From assembly GCA_903905325.1 (NCBI GenBank), contig CAIVGA010000045.1:1-17147 (forward strand): a stretch of DNA of 17,147 bases. The letters run 5' to 3'. The position numbers and the translations under genes are program-made. Below, piece by piece: positions 7,823-14,155 of the stretch (position 1 is the first letter of the stretch; each line of letters begins with the position of its first letter). This DNA comes from an uncultured bacterium (lineage in GTDB: Bacteria; Patescibacteriota; Minisyncoccia; Phycocordibacterales; PALSA-1337). The notes under the pieces are model-generated. The model made no database searches. It saw only the letters and a list, made by a program, of their open reading frames with translations, and was not told where the DNA came from.

Positions 7823-7851
7823 TTGACAAAAGAATATTAATATGATACTTT
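7823..7851 (+). promoter_or_regulatory. Strong promoter with no downstream protein gene
   Basis: A perfect TTGACA (7823-7828), a 17-bp spacer ending in TGA, and TACTTT (7846-7851) make an extended -10 promoter. Transcription should start near 7858. No plus-strand ORF follows, but an intrinsic terminator lies about 90 nt downstream. Confidence 0.6.
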
Positions 7852-7857
7852 AAAATA

Positions 7858-7947
7858 GTAATTAGTTCAGCACCCACAACCCTCGCTTTGATATTTTTTA
7901 GGAACCGATTTTCTCAAAAGAAGGAAGCAGTCAAGGCTTCTTTTTTC
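7858..7947 (+). ncRNA. Candidate small RNA (orphan transcript)
   Basis: This stretch of about 90 nt runs from the predicted start of the 7823-7851 promoter to the end of the 7918-7947 terminator and contains no plausible reading frame. I do not recognise an RNA family. Its 3' end is antisense to the last codons of the 74-residue gene (7931-8155), so it could act on that mRNA or independently. A run close to the SRP RNA motif (GGAAGCAGTCAAGGC) occurs at the 3' end, but the flanks do not fold as SRP helix 8. The ends are inferred from promoter and terminator positions only. Confidence 0.4.
7918..7947 (+). terminator. Rho-independent terminator
   Basis: GAAGC (7924-7928) pairs with GCTTC (7936-7940) around a 7-nt loop; A-U and G-U pairs extend the stem, and a run of six T follows (7941-7946). 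It terminates plus-strand transcripts from the 7823 promoter. Read on the minus strand it overlaps the end of the 74-residue gene, with a poorer T-tract (CTTCTTTT). Confidence 0.65.
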
Positions 7948-8155
7948 GTTTCCGCATCCTGCGTCTTGAATATTCAGGCTTTAGAGCGTATGTGAACCGA
8001 TCCCAGTCTATGTGATCATTCTCTGTTCTAAAGTTCGAACGTACGAAGTGATATACGATTTGTGTACGGTCGAATATCCACGAACTGCTGAAAGTCTTCG
8101 GTTGTTCCTTTTTAAGGAGAGTGTTGACTGTCTTAATAGCAAGATCAAAATTCAT
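7931..8155 (-). CDS. Conserved-looking 74-residue protein of unknown function
   Basis: This is a small basic protein of unknown function. It has an aromatic-rich central region (SSSWIFDRTQIVYHFVRSN, FRTENDHIDWDRFTYAL) and a highly basic tail (RRRMRKRKKK), suggesting nucleic-acid or ribosome binding. The wording of the centre resembles a small uncharacterised protein I associate with Parcubacteria, but this is memory, not a search. A perfect TATAAT ends 6 nt before the ATG, the same arrangement as the neighbouring genes, which supports it being real. The stop is TGA, so TGA is not a sense codon here. Its last codons form the stem of the opposite-strand terminator. The overlapping 122-codon plus-strand frame is judged spurious. 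Confidence 0.65.
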   Translation of the reverse strand: MNFDLAIKTVNTLLKKEQPKTFSSSWIFDRTQIVYHFVRSNFRTENDHIDWDRFTYALKPEYSRRRMRKRKKKP

Positions 8156-8161
8156 TCCGTA

Positions 8162-8167
8162 ATTATA
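8162..8167 (-). promoter_or_regulatory. -10 box of the 74-residue gene
   Basis: TATAAT on the minus strand ends 6 nt before the ATG at 8155, predicting a leaderless mRNA. No convincing -35 is seen. Confidence 0.5.
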
Positions 8168-8200
8168 CAGAACGACGATATTTTCTTATTGTATTTTAAG

Positions 8201-8265
8201 CAACCTGCTAGCATGTTAGTCGCACTGAAATATCGACTACATGGGAACATGTTACTAACAGGTTG
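8201..8265. repeat. 65-nt imperfect inverted repeat beside tRNA-Ser
   Basis: The outer arms CAACCTGCTAG (8201-8211) and CTAACAGGTTG (8255-8265) pair with one G-U. The inner arms CATGTTAGTCG (8212-8222) and CGACTACATG (8234-8243) pair with one bulge. The right side carries an extra 11-nt unpaired segment. The element lies 7 nt beyond the 3' end of tRNA-Ser and has no T-tract on either strand, so it is not a standard terminator. Confidence 0.6.
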
Positions 8266-8272
8266 TCAATGC

Positions 8273-8358
8273 GGAGAGGGGGAGATTCGAACTCCCGAAG
8301 AGCTTTCGCCCTTGCCACTTTTCGAAAGTGGTGCATTCGACCACTCTGCCACCTCTCC
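8273..8358 (-). tRNA. tRNA-Ser (anticodon CGA)
   Basis: The minus strand folds as a class II tRNA. The 7-bp acceptor stem is GGAGAGG/CCTCTCC, the anticodon stem CCACT/AGTGG surrounds the loop TTCGAAA (anticodon CGA, reads UCG), a long variable arm (GGGCGAAAGCTC region) follows, and the T-arm is GGGAG-TTCGAAT-CTCCC. The discriminator base is G (8272), typical of tRNA-Ser. The following bases are CA rather than CCA, so the 3' CCA must be added enzymatically. A TTGAGA/TATCTT promoter lies just upstream. Confidence 0.95.
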
Positions 8359-8373
8359 AAGAATGGTTAAGTT

Positions 8374-8402
8374 AAGATAGCACCTTTTTGCCAAATTCTC
8401 AA
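8374..8402 (-). promoter_or_regulatory. Promoter of tRNA-Ser
   Basis: On the minus strand TTGAGA (8397-8402), a 17-bp spacer ending in TGC, and TATCTT (8374-8379). Transcription should start about 8 nt before the mature tRNA, leaving a short leader for RNase P. Confidence 0.6.
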
Positions 8403-8415
8403 AAAATGGTAATAT
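8388..8415 (+). promoter_or_regulatory. Possible promoter of tRNA-Glu
   Basis: TTGCCA (8388-8393), a 16-bp spacer ending in TGG, and TAATAT (8410-8415). It overlaps the tRNA-Ser promoter on the opposite strand and would give a leader of about 35 nt before tRNA-Glu. Confidence 0.35.
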
Positions 8416-8456
8416 CATTTCACGGCGTCAATATATCAATTACGTCATGAGAATTA

Positions 8457-8528
8457 GGCCCTATCGTCTAATGGTTAGGACAACGGGTTTTCAATCCGTT
8501 AACCGGGGTTCGACTCCCCGTAGGGCTA
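8457..8528 (+). tRNA. tRNA-Glu (anticodon UUC)
   Basis: This 72-nt class I tRNA has acceptor arms GGCCCTA/TAGGGCT, U8-C9, a D-arm with TAATGGTTAGGAC, the anticodon loop TTTTCAA (anticodon TTC) on an ACGGG/TCCGT stem, and the T-arm CGGGG-TTCGACT-CCCCG. The first acceptor pair is G1-U72 with A73, a layout also seen in plastid tRNA-Glu. CCA is not encoded (CA then A follows). The thermonuclease gene starts 36 bp downstream on the same strand and may be cotranscribed. Confidence 0.95.
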
Positions 8529-8564
8529 CAAGGAAGATGACCTGCCAAAGTTATTACTAAGTTT

Positions 8565-9095
8565 ATGAGTCGTAAAAGTGTTATTATTGCTAGTTTTTTA
8601 GCCATATGTGTCGTATGTGTTGTTAGTGGAATCGTGTGTGGAGCTTTCGCATTGAGAGCTCATTCAGAAGTGGTTATAGATCCAAATACTTACTATCCAG
8701 TTACTTATGTGGTTGATGGAGATACGTTTAAAGCTTTGGTCAATCAGAAGGAAATAACAGTCCGGGTTCTAGGTATAAACACTCCAGAAACGGTGGATCC
8801 TAGGAAACCAGTGGAATGTTATGGTCCTGAGGCTTCAAAGCAAGCCAAGGCCTTATTAGATGGCCATAAAGTACGTTTGGTATTCAATCCAAATAGAGAA
8901 ACTATGGATAAGTATGGTCGGTATTTGATGTATGCTTATCGTGATGATGGACTCTTTTATAACGAGGCTATGATCAAAGATGGTTACGCTATGGAATATA
9001 CAGTCGGGACGCCGTATTCTTTTCAATCAGAATTTCGTGTTGATCAGAAAATTGCACAGAAAGCAGCTCTAGGACTTTGGGGTGCATGCAAGTAA
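8565..9095 (+). CDS. Exported/membrane-anchored thermonuclease (SNase-like) protein
   Basis: The 176-residue protein has an N-terminal hydrophobic segment (about 6-30) and one staphylococcal-nuclease-like domain (about 46-174). Catalytic-site equivalents are present: D51/D53 in VVDGDTF, R67 and E75 in VRVLGINTPET, and R119 in DKYGR. The calcium-ligand Asp of the classic enzyme (D40) is Asn72 here, a substitution I recall in other GINTPET-type members. It should cleave DNA or RNA at the cell surface, where it could help scavenge nucleotides in a host-dependent cell with reduced biosynthesis; that role is inferred. No lipobox is seen. The gene follows tRNA-Glu by 36 bp and converges on the reductase gene. 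Confidence 0.88.
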   Translation: MSRKSVIIASFLAICVVCVVSGIVCGAFALRAHSEVVIDPNTYYPVTYVVDGDTFKALVNQKEITVRVLGINTPETVDPRKPVECYGPEASKQAKALLDGHKVRLVFNPNRETMDKYGRYLMYAYRDDGLFYNEAMIKDGYAMEYTVGTPYSFQSEFRVDQKIAQKAALGLWGACK

Positions 9096-9099
9096 AAAA

Positions 9100-9139
9100 C
9101 GCACAAGGTCTCGCGTACCAATATTTTACTTTTGTGCGT
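9100..9139. other. Hairpin between convergent genes
   Basis: ACGCACAA (9100-9107) and TTGTGCGT (9132-9139) form an 8-bp inverted repeat with a 24-nt loop, spanning the 30-bp gap and the last codons of the trxB-like gene. There is no adjacent T-tract, so at best it is a weak bidirectional barrier. Confidence 0.3.
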
Positions 9140-10094
9140 GCAAATATGAGTAAATATCCTCAATTGCTTTTACGGCGTCTCCAACTGCGATATTATTCTG
9201 ATGGTAAAGTCCGTCAGTACAATCTCCAGCAGCCCAAATTCCATCGACTGATGCTCGTTGATTTCGAGCGTCTACTTTGACATGGTTAAATTTATCCAAT
9301 TCCACCAAACCTTTCAAAAAGTCAGTATTTGGTAATGAACCGATTTCTACAAAGATACCAGTTACTGGGATTTCTACTTCTTTTGAAGTTTGTGCACCTT
9401 TGACCTGTGAGTTGTTTGCGTCTATGGCTGTATAAACAAGTGAAGTCACAAATTGTGATCCTTTAACCTGCTTTGGAATGGCATTTGTAATGACTTTGGC
9501 TTTTGGATCCTTCATGACGGCGGCAACTGTACCAGGATCGGCTTTGATATCACTACGAACAAGCACGGTAACACTTTTACAATAAGCGAGTAGCTGAGCA
9601 GCGCTTTCGAAGCCAGCATTACCTCCGCCAATTACTACAACATCTTGGTCAGCGTATATAGGTCCGTCACAAGTAGCACAATATGTAAGTCCTTTGTGTT
9701 CATATTCTTTTGCACATGGGACTTCGAGTTGGCGACGACGACTACCGCTTGTCACAATAACAGCGCGGGATTCATATGAGCCTTTGTCAGTTTTGATTGT
9801 GAAGGTTGACGTTATTTTTCCACCAGAATTTTTTGTAACAGCAGTGCAACCTTCACTTTCTTTGAAATCGATAATACCATCTGCGTAAGCTTTGGCGTGC
9901 TGTTCCAAACTTTTTGATAAATCTAGTCCAGAAATAGCCACAGTTCCAACCCAATTCTCGATCTTTTCTGAAACATTACTCTGACCAAGCCAATCTTTTG
10001 TTATGAAAACACTTTTGAGTCGTTTGCGTGCAGCATAAACAGCAGCTGCAGCACCGGCCGGTCCTCCTCCGATTATTGCAAGGTCATAAATCAT
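9126..10094 (-). CDS. trxB: Thioredoxin-reductase-like FAD/NAD(P)H disulfide oxidoreductase
   Basis: The 322-residue protein has the low-molecular-weight TrxR layout. An N-terminal FAD-binding motif GGGPAGAAAAVYAARK (9-24) is followed by the redox pair CATC (C139/C142), a second Rossmann motif VVIGGGNAGFESA, and the C-terminal FAD motif GIWAAGDC. It should pass electrons from a nicotinamide cofactor through FAD to a thioredoxin-like partner, possibly supporting MsrB. The usual NADPH-specific HRRxxFRA motif is replaced by VRSDIKAD, and the GIFVEIGSLPNT segment resembles the C-terminal part of AhpF, so NADH use is plausible. It lies 28 nt after ftsZ on the same strand but has its own extended -10 ending 7 nt before the ATG. 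Confidence 0.9.
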   Translation of the reverse strand: MIYDLAIIGGGPAGAAAAVYAARKRLKSVFITKDWLGQSNVSEKIENWVGTVAISGLDLSKSLEQHAKAYADGIIDFKESEGCTAVTKNSGGKITSTFTIKTDKGSYESRAVIVTSGSRRRQLEVPCAKEYEHKGLTYCATCDGPIYADQDVVVIGGGNAGFESAAQLLAYCKSVTVLVRSDIKADPGTVAAVMKDPKAKVITNAIPKQVKGSQFVTSLVYTAIDANNSQVKGAQTSKEVEIPVTGIFVEIGSLPNTDFLKGLVELDKFNHVKVDARNQRASVDGIWAAGDCTDGLYHQNNIAVGDAVKAIEDIYSYLHAQK

Positions 10095-10101
10095 ACAGAA
10101 G

Positions 10102-10110
10102 ATTTTAGCA
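10102..10110 (-). promoter_or_regulatory. Extended -10 of the trxB-like gene
   Basis: TGC-TAAAAT on the minus strand ends 7 nt before the ATG at 10094, within the 28-nt gap after ftsZ. A leaderless transcript is predicted. No -35 is seen. Confidence 0.5.
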
Positions 10111-10122
10111 CGAACTTAGATT

Positions 10123-11373
10123 TTATTTTAGTCTACTTCTTCGCAAGAAAGCTGGAACTGCACCCCAGTCATCATTATCCTCAACAGGCTTGGCGGCTGG
10201 AGCAGATTTCTTTAGATCAACAACTTTCTCACTAGAAGAACTTGAAACTGAAACAGAGGTAGCGACGCTTTCACGCTTTGACTCTAGTGGAGCATGATGG
10301 ATTTTACCTTTTTCTTTGTCAGAACTCTTATTGAAAGAAGAAATAGTTGATTCACTCATACCACCAGAAAGGCCTGCTGAAGTATTTGTTCCACCGATCT
10401 TGAGAGCTGTTGGACTTCCTTCTGGAAAACCAGTTGCGATAACAGTGATCTTGATTTCATTTTTCTTGAGCTTATCATCTCTGACTGTACCAAAGATAAT
10501 TTTGGCTTCTGGGTCAATAGATTCTGTAATGACTTTGGCGGCGTCTTGGATTTCGAACATTGTAAGATCTTCACCACCAGCGATGGAGAATAGAACGCCC
10601 TTTGAGCCTGTGATAGAAACATCGAGGAGTGGGGAATTGATAGCGGCTTTAGCGGCTTCGACGGCGCGGTTCTCGCCAGTAGCAGTACCGATACCCATAA
10701 GCGCTGGGCCAGCATTTTCCATGACAGTACGAATATCTGCGAAGTCGATGTTGATGATACCTGGTGTAGTAATGAGATCTGAAATACCTTCGACGGCGTG
10801 ACGGAGGATTTCATCACACATTGAGAAAGCATTCTTGACGGTTGTAGCTTTGTCGATAGCAGAAAGAAGACGGTCGTTCGGAATGATGATGATAGCATCG
10901 ACTTCTTTACGAAGTTCTTCGAGACCAACTTCTGCAATACGAGCACGCTGACGTCCTTCGAAATAGAAAGGCTTGGTAACAACGGCGACAGTGAGACAGC
11001 CGAGCTCTTTTGCAACACGAGCAACCATTGGAGAAGCACCGCTACCTGTTCCACCACCAAGTCCGCAAGTTACAAAAACCATGTCTGCACCTTTGATGAT
11101 TTCTTGAATCTCATCGCGAGTCTCTTCTACGGCTCTGCGACCAAGGTCGGAGTTCATGCCAGTACCGAGTCCACGAGTAATATTTTTACCAATGTGAACA
11201 CGCTTCTTTGCAAGAGAACGATGAAGATCCTGAGAGTCTGTGTTTATAGCAATAAAATCGACACCACGAACCTTGTGGGCGATCATGTGATTTACGGCAT
11301 TACCTCCGGAACCACCAACTCCAAGGACTTTAATACGTGCGAAAGCTTCGATATCTGGGGTTATATTGGGCAT
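10123..11373 (-). CDS. ftsZ: Cell division protein FtsZ
   Basis: Tubulin-like GTPase that forms the division ring. From the preferred start (MPNITPDIEAFARIKVLGVGG) the product is 416 residues. The GTPase domain shows GGSGGNAVNHM, NTDSQDL, the tubulin signature GGGTGSG, and the T7 loop NIDFADIRTVM that activates hydrolysis in the neighbouring subunit. A Ser/Lys-rich linker follows, then the conserved C-terminal peptide WGAVPAFLRRSR, which in other bacteria binds FtsA. An in-frame ATG at 11391 would add six residues; I prefer 11373 because homologues begin with this sequence, and a TATGGT -10 at 11397-11402 is too close to 11391 for it to be the start. It is not adjacent to ftsA (12369-13550) but is on the same strand. 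Confidence 0.97.
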   Translation of the reverse strand: MPNITPDIEAFARIKVLGVGGSGGNAVNHMIAHKVRGVDFIAINTDSQDLHRSLAKKRVHIGKNITRGLGTGMNSDLGRRAVEETRDEIQEIIKGADMVFVTCGLGGGTGSGASPMVARVAKELGCLTVAVVTKPFYFEGRQRARIAEVGLEELRKEVDAIIIIPNDRLLSAIDKATTVKNAFSMCDEILRHAVEGISDLITTPGIINIDFADIRTVMENAGPALMGIGTATGENRAVEAAKAAINSPLLDVSITGSKGVLFSIAGGEDLTMFEIQDAAKVITESIDPEAKIIFGTVRDDKLKKNEIKITVIATGFPEGSPTALKIGGTNTSAGLSGGMSESTISSFNKSSDKEKGKIHHAPLESKRESVATSVSVSSSSSEKVVDLKKSAPAAKPVEDNDDWGAVPAFLRRSRLK

Positions 11374-11467
11374 GGGTGTTATGTAGCGCATATCTTACCA
11401 TAGAGAATAAGAGAAACAAGGGGGCACGTGGGTCGACTTATACTAGTGCAAATATTGTGAATTTGTG

Positions 11468-11476
11468 TGGTAATAT
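11468..11476 (+). promoter_or_regulatory. Extended -10 of the 100-residue membrane protein gene
   Basis: TGG-TAATAT ends 8 nt before the ATG at 11485, again predicting a leaderless message and favouring this start over a GTG at 11467. Confidence 0.45.
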
Positions 11477-11484
11477 ATTGGTAT

Positions 11485-11787
11485 ATGAAACTTGCTAAGT
11501 TGAGTCATACAAAACGCAATTATATTCTTTGTGCTTCTGTTTCAGCTTTACTTATTATTTGGAATTTTGTTGTGATATTTGTTTTGGCACTCGTTCCAGA
11601 GTGGCAATTTTTTGCAGTGACTTCTATGTTTGTTTTACTGGTCGACGTTTTTTGTATTTTGAGATTATCTACGAAGATTGCAGTGCTTAGACATTTTCCA
11701 GAAGAGAAACATGGCAAACTTGCGGTTTTGACTTTAGCTCTAGCTTTTCTCCCAACAATTATTTGGGCAGTGTTGAGGGTGGTTTAA
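11485..11787 (+). CDS. Small membrane protein of unknown function
   Basis: The 100-residue product has three hydrophobic stretches (about 14-36, 42-58 and 80-98), separated by short loops, and a basic N-terminus (KLAKLSHTKRN). A charged loop (RHFPEEKHGK, about 69-78) precedes the last helix. No family is recognised. It is a stand-alone plus-strand gene, divergent from ftsZ and convergent with the YdjM-like gene (28 bp apart). The start at 11485 is chosen because an extended -10 ends 8 nt upstream and the six residues encoded from the GTG at 11467 overlap that promoter. Confidence 0.65.
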   Translation: MKLAKLSHTKRNYILCASVSALLIIWNFVVIFVLALVPEWQFFAVTSMFVLLVDVFCILRLSTKIAVLRHFPEEKHGKLAVLTLALAFLPTIIWAVLRVV

Positions 11788-11815
11788 GGGTGTGTTATAT
11801 GTGACAAAATTTATT

Positions 11816-12337
11816 TCACAAGTTAATTATCATCTTCGCCACAACCACTCCTACCAAAATCACCACCATCTGAAAAGGCACCCCAATCAAAGGTTTGCCA
11901 TTAAAATCACTTTTCGCATGTATACAAAGATGAAATTTTTGAAGAGCTATCAAGGGCTGATGACGCCATTTCCAATAAACGAATTGAAGTGCGTCTGGGA
12001 GGACACCGCCAACTAAACCAATGAAAGGTACCCAAGTAATATTTGTTGCTGATATGGTGCCGTCCTTGAAACCGAAAAATATTAGCACCAACAAAATTCC
12101 ACATAACATATCAACTCCGATTTTTGACAAATCAATAAAAAATCCTTTATTAATCGGCATATCGTCGTTAAGGTGATTTTCATTGTCTGCTTTATATGAA
12201 TTCAGTGGATAATCCCAGTGTGGAATAGCATCGAGTAAAAAGTGACTGGCGAATGCAAGCGTGAATCCGATCACAGGATGCGTCGGCATGGTACTAGCCA
12301 TAGCGGCGCCAATTACAGCATGTGTTGTGAGTGTCAT
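11816..12337 (-). CDS. YdjM/DUF457-like membrane-bound metal-dependent hydrolase homologue
   Basis: The 173-residue protein has about four hydrophobic segments. The N-terminal pattern is typical of the YdjM-type family: an early His in TTHAVIGAA, a second His in THPVIGFTLAF, and SHFLLDAIPHWDY, where H, D and H residues on helix ends could bind metal. A conserved-looking GGVLPDALQFVYW motif follows near residue 112. Family members are annotated as membrane-bound hydrolases but their substrate is unknown. It lies 31 bp downstream of ftsA on the same strand and could be cotranscribed. No Shine-Dalgarno or strong -10 is visible. The fold assignment is moderately sure; enzymatic activity is unproven. 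Confidence 0.6.
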   Translation of the reverse strand: MTLTTHAVIGAAMASTMPTHPVIGFTLAFASHFLLDAIPHWDYPLNSYKADNENHLNDDMPINKGFFIDLSKIGVDMLCGILLVLIFFGFKDGTISATNITWVPFIGLVGGVLPDALQFVYWKWRHQPLIALQKFHLCIHAKSDFNGKPLIGVPFQMVVILVGVVVAKMIINL

Positions 12338-12368
12338 AGATATTTTTAATTAAACTGTCGCGAAAAAA

Positions 12369-13550
12369 CTATGGCAGAAATTTACTAATCCAACTCTTGC
12401 CAGCTTTGAAAGCGTTCTTCATAAAACGTACAGAAGTGTCTATCTCAGTTCCTTCGTCTGCATGAGCACCCCAAATACAAAGTCCATAAGCAACAGCCCA
12501 TGTAGCATCTTTGAAAGAAGATCCACCGTTGGAAACGCCGATTGACCCAATGCGTGCAGGAAGTTTGAGGGCAACTTTGGCCATAGCCTCTATAGAAGTG
12601 AGACCAGATCCACCACCGGTAATAATAATACCAGCCGGCAATAGTCCATTACGTCCAATTTTTTTCAAATGAGCCTCGATAAGTTCAAAAATATCTGACA
12701 ATCTGGCAGCGACAATTTCCTCAAGTTTCTTACGAGGATATGAACTACCAGTTATAGCACCAATCTTAATTTGTTCAGCTTCTTCGAGTGGTACACGCAA
12801 ACCAAGAGCAATATCATTCGTGATGTCGGTAGAACCAATAGGAAAAACTTCAAGTGAAACTGGAATATTATTTTCAAAAACAGCAATAGATACAGTTTCT
12901 GATCCGATATTTGTCAGGACACAGCCGGCGATTTTCTGCGTTTTGGAAAGAGTGACAAATCCTGCTGCGATAGGTGAAGCCATTATATCTTCAACTTTTA
13001 CTCCGGCTTCGTTCACAGCTTGAATGAGATCGGCCACATGGTGATCGAGACAAGTAATGAAGAGAGTTTTCTTCTCGAGTTTGTTGCCAGCCATACCAAT
13101 AGGAGTACCAAGGGTTGGAACACCGTCAATTTTAAATTGCAAAGGAATATTAAAAATGACTCTACGGTTGGCTATAACTGATTGAGGAATATCTTTCTCG
13201 CATTGCTCATTAATTTTTTTTACATCGAGGTCTGTAATTTCAGCGTCAGCTCTAGATGTTATAAGAGTACTTGTGACGACAGTGCTTTCTAATCCGATGC
13301 CACCTATTCCTAGAAATGCGCTCTTGATTTTGACACCAGCTTTTTTCTCAGCTTCAGCGATAGCTTGCTCAACACTTTCTGAAACATCGCGAAGGTTCGT
13401 AACGTAACCATGTCGTACGCCTCGAGTCTCAGCTGTACCGACAGCGATAATTCTAGGAAAACCACGCTCAGTCTTTTCGTGAGCGTCTGCAACAATTACC
13501 TTGACGCAATATGTTCCTATGTCTATGCCTGTAATTGTTGAACGTGCCAT
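12369..13550 (-). CDS. ftsA: Cell division protein FtsA
   Basis: Actin-like ATPase that tethers FtsZ to the membrane. The 393-residue protein has the phosphate-1 motif GIDIGTYCVKVIVAD, the SHS2-type insertion with FLGIGG, phosphate-2 GCVLTNIGSETVSIAVF, the adenosine motif IIITGGGSGLTSIE, and a C-terminal amphipathic helix (RFMKNAFKAGKSWISKFLP) that should bind the membrane. It is the third gene of the rpsU-ybeY-ftsA block, 7 nt after ybeY. A perfect TATAAT overlapping the ybeY stop codon ends 6 nt before its ATG, so it probably also has its own leaderless transcript. FtsZ, its partner, is encoded about 1 kb downstream. Confidence 0.95.
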   Translation of the reverse strand: MARSTITGIDIGTYCVKVIVADAHEKTERGFPRIIAVGTAETRGVRHGYVTNLRDVSESVEQAIAEAEKKAGVKIKSAFLGIGGIGLESTVVTSTLITSRADAEITDLDVKKINEQCEKDIPQSVIANRRVIFNIPLQFKIDGVPTLGTPIGMAGNKLEKKTLFITCLDHHVADLIQAVNEAGVKVEDIMASPIAAGFVTLSKTQKIAGCVLTNIGSETVSIAVFENNIPVSLEVFPIGSTDITNDIALGLRVPLEEAEQIKIGAITGSSYPRKKLEEIVAARLSDIFELIEAHLKKIGRNGLLPAGIIITGGGSGLTSIEAMAKVALKLPARIGSIGVSNGGSSFKDATWAVAYGLCIWGAHADEGTEIDTSVRFMKNAFKAGKSWISKFLP

Positions 13551-13556
13551 TTGTAT

Positions 13557-13562
13557 ATTATA
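13557..13562 (-). promoter_or_regulatory. -10 box of ftsA embedded in the ybeY stop
   Basis: On the minus strand TATAAT contains the ybeY stop TAA (13558-13560) and ends 6 nt before the ftsA ATG (13550). No good -35 is visible. Confidence 0.5.
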
Positions 13563-13893
13563 CCCGAAATTGTTTTTGTAGCTTGGCTTCGATACTCTCC
13601 ATTGTAGCGCTATGATCGAAACCTTTCAAATGCACACAACCGTGGATAAATAGGAATTTCATGAAATTTTCGTAAGTTCTGCCAAATTTCTTGGCTTCTT
13701 TACGAGCCTCGGATTTGCATATATAAATTTCACCTTCATTTTTTGAAAGAGGGAATGATAGGATGTCGGTCGCATGGTTTTTTCCACGATAAATAAGATT
13801 CAGTTTTTTAATTTTGGCTGGCGATATAAAAGAAAAACTCAGAGAATATTTCTTTCCGAGTATTTTACTAGCAATTTTTTTGAATTCTAACAT
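13558..13893 (-). CDS. ybeY: Endoribonuclease/rRNA maturation factor YbeY (short form)
   Basis: Zinc-dependent metalloprotein involved in 16S rRNA 3'-end maturation and ribosome quality control. The signature HGCVHLKGFDH is intact, with three metal-ligand His (H84, H88, H94). The upstream TDILSFPL block (42-49) is also diagnostic. At 111 residues it is shorter than most YbeY proteins (about 150), having lost N-terminal and terminal-helix sequence. The ATG overlaps the rpsU stop by one base (TAATG), implying translational coupling. Pairing with the gene for S21, a late-assembling small-subunit protein, fits a shared role in 30S maturation. Confidence 0.92.
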   Translation of the reverse strand: MLEFKKIASKILGKKYSLSFSFISPAKIKKLNLIYRGKNHATDILSFPLSKNEGEIYICKSEARKEAKKFGRTYENFMKFLFIHGCVHLKGFDHSATMESIEAKLQKQFRV

Positions 13894-14135
13894 TATCTGC
13901 GTCTCTTTGTTTCAACTGGAGCTTTACCGAGTTTTATGAGTTCTGCCATTTCTGCACGCTTTGAAAGGGTCTTGAGGGTGCGAACTTTAACTTTATAGTG
14001 AGACTGGACACGAGTATTAAAACGGAGGCTGCGGACACGAGGAATAACGCCAGAGCTTTGGACTTTACGGCTAAAACGGCGCAGTATGCTGACACTGTTT
14101 TCTCCTGGATTGCGGTTGATTTCTACGTTTATCAT
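13893..14135 (-). CDS. rpsU: 30S ribosomal protein S21
   Basis: The 80-residue basic protein matches S21: MINVEINRNPGENSVSILRR at the N-terminus, the central FSRKVQSSGVIPRVRS segment, and an extended basic C-terminus (RAEMAELIKLGKAPVETKRRR). S21 binds the small-subunit platform near the 3' end of 16S rRNA. The start at 14135 is set by family alignment; the frame stays open for 46 further codons to an ATG at 14273, but that extension does not resemble S21. It is first in an rpsU-ybeY-ftsA block. A TTGCAA/TATTAT promoter lies close upstream, and Fur-type palindromes lie about 165-230 bp upstream. Confidence 0.93.
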   Translation of the reverse strand: MINVEINRNPGENSVSILRRFSRKVQSSGVIPRVRSLRFNTRVQSHYKVKVRTLKTLSKRAEMAELIKLGKAPVETKRRR

Positions 14136-14155
14136 GGTATTTGTTTGCGGGGTAG

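Noticed and set aside
7915..7940. Near match to the SRP (4.5S) RNA core motif, GGAAGCAGTCAAGGC.
   Set aside because: The 5' partner strand and tetraloop closing pairs of SRP helix 8 are missing, the motif is instead part of a terminator stem, and the minus strand encodes the end of the 74-residue protein. Treated as coincidence; a covariance-model search would settle it.
8264..8269. Perfect TTGACA on the minus strand next to tRNA-Ser.
   Set aside because: No -10 hexamer is present at 16-18 bp; the sequence overlaps the hairpin arm instead.
8012..8380. A 122-codon plus-strand frame crossing the hairpin and tRNA-Ser.
   Set aside because: It runs antisense through the tRNA-Ser gene and the 74-residue gene, and has no promoter or recognisable domain.
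10356..11060. A 234-codon minus-strand frame inside ftsZ.
   Set aside because: It is Ser/Leu/Val-rich shadow sequence in another frame of a clear ftsZ gene.
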